Source: Zoogloeaceae bacterium
Lineage (GTDB): Bacteria; Pseudomonadota; Gammaproteobacteria; Burkholderiales; Rhodocyclaceae
Direction: 5' to 3'
Assembly: GCA_031273145.1 (NCBI GenBank)
Contig: JAISSL010000155.1
Span: 1-5,134, forward strand
DNA length: 5,134 nt
Each line of letters starts with the position of its first letter. The first letter of the stretch is position 1. The position numbers and the translations under genes are program-made. Shown in pieces: positions 5,001 to 5,134 of the stretch. The notes under the pieces are model-generated. The model ran no database searches. It had not been told where the DNA came from and saw only the letters and a list, made by a program, of their open reading frames with translations.

Positions 5001-5066
5001 ATGGGTATGACATCCCACTCAATTTTCTGGCGGATATTCCAATGTTATCAAGAAAACTCTTTGTAA
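5001..5066 (+). other. Possible 21-codon leader ORF
   Basis: An ATG at 5001 opens 21 codons ending at TAA 5064-5066, starting about 7 nt after the transcription start implied by the -10 at 4982-4987. There is no ribosome binding site. It overlaps the frame starting at 5042. It may be chance and is listed because it sits directly under the predicted promoter. Confidence 0.15.
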
Positions 5067-5134
5067 TCAACAATTTAACACAACGCCAAACCCCACCCGC
5101 ACACCACCACCCCCTCCCCCCCCACCAGCAGGCG
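5042..5134 (+). CDS. Possible 5' end of a gene running off the right edge
   Basis: From ATG 5042 a frame stays open to the end of the window (31 codons, starting MLSRKLFVINNLTQRQ). A weak GGCGGA lies at 5029-5034. The first 14 codons look ordinary. The rest encodes a proline/histidine-rich run that simply reflects the C-rich terminal sequence, which may be unreliable. No family is recognised. Confidence 0.2.
   Translation, partial: MLSRKLFVINNLTQRQTPPAHHHPLPPHQQA
5082..5134. repeat. C-rich low-complexity terminus
   Basis: From about 5082 the plus strand is dominated by C and A, with repeated ACC triplets, a run of eight C at 5116-5123 and only one T. The change from the AT-rich sequence just before it is abrupt. 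It may be a natural low-complexity tract or an assembly or sequencing artefact at a contig end. Confidence 0.6.

Noticed and set aside
1..5134. CRISPR array, tRNA, rRNA or transposase
   Set aside because: No regularly spaced direct repeats, no cloverleaf with conserved T-loop and acceptor, no rRNA core sequence and no transposase motif were seen on either strand.

Overview
The window looks like chromosomal DNA of a proteobacterium, most likely a betaproteobacterium. The reasons are a class I RpoH, a UbiH/COQ6-family ubiquinone hydroxylase, a TrmL-type tRNA methyltransferase and a CIRCE operator in front of rpoH. The core genes are moderately GC-rich. The species cannot be named from the sequence. 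No rRNA, tRNA, CRISPR array or transposase was seen.

Layout. Positions 1-220 hold no gene that can be defended. Three genes then lie head to tail on the minus strand, in transcription order rpoH (2166-3077), a small secreted protein of unknown function (1546-2136) and a ubiquinone-biosynthesis flavoprotein hydroxylase (221-1420). A 147-bp divergent intergenic region (3078-3224) separates rpoH from a mazEF-type toxin-antitoxin operon on the plus strand (3225-3814). Convergent to mazF is trmL (3859-4329, minus). A second divergent gap of 138 bp leads to an unrecognised 109-aa, glutamate/arginine-rich ORF (4468-4797, plus). The last 337 bp hold a small palindromic repeat element (about 4841-4922), an AT-rich stretch with a promoter-like sequence, and a very C-rich low-complexity end that may be a poor contig terminus.

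How the parts fit. The clearest regulatory signal is a perfect CIRCE element (9-bp arms, 9-bp spacer, 3114-3140) lying on the predicted rpoH core promoter. It implies that the repressor HrcA controls the heat-shock sigma factor itself. The mazEF promoter, about 30 bp away and pointing the other way, is covered by its own 28-bp imperfect palindrome, which fits autoregulation by MazE/MazEF. The region is therefore a compact stress-control node: a heat-shock sigma factor and a growth-arrest toxin, back to back, each with its own operator. The gene after rpoH is strikingly AT-rich over most of its length and has no visible terminator before it, so it may be an acquired gene read from the rpoH transcript. 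All functions are inferred from recognisable motifs; no database search was possible.
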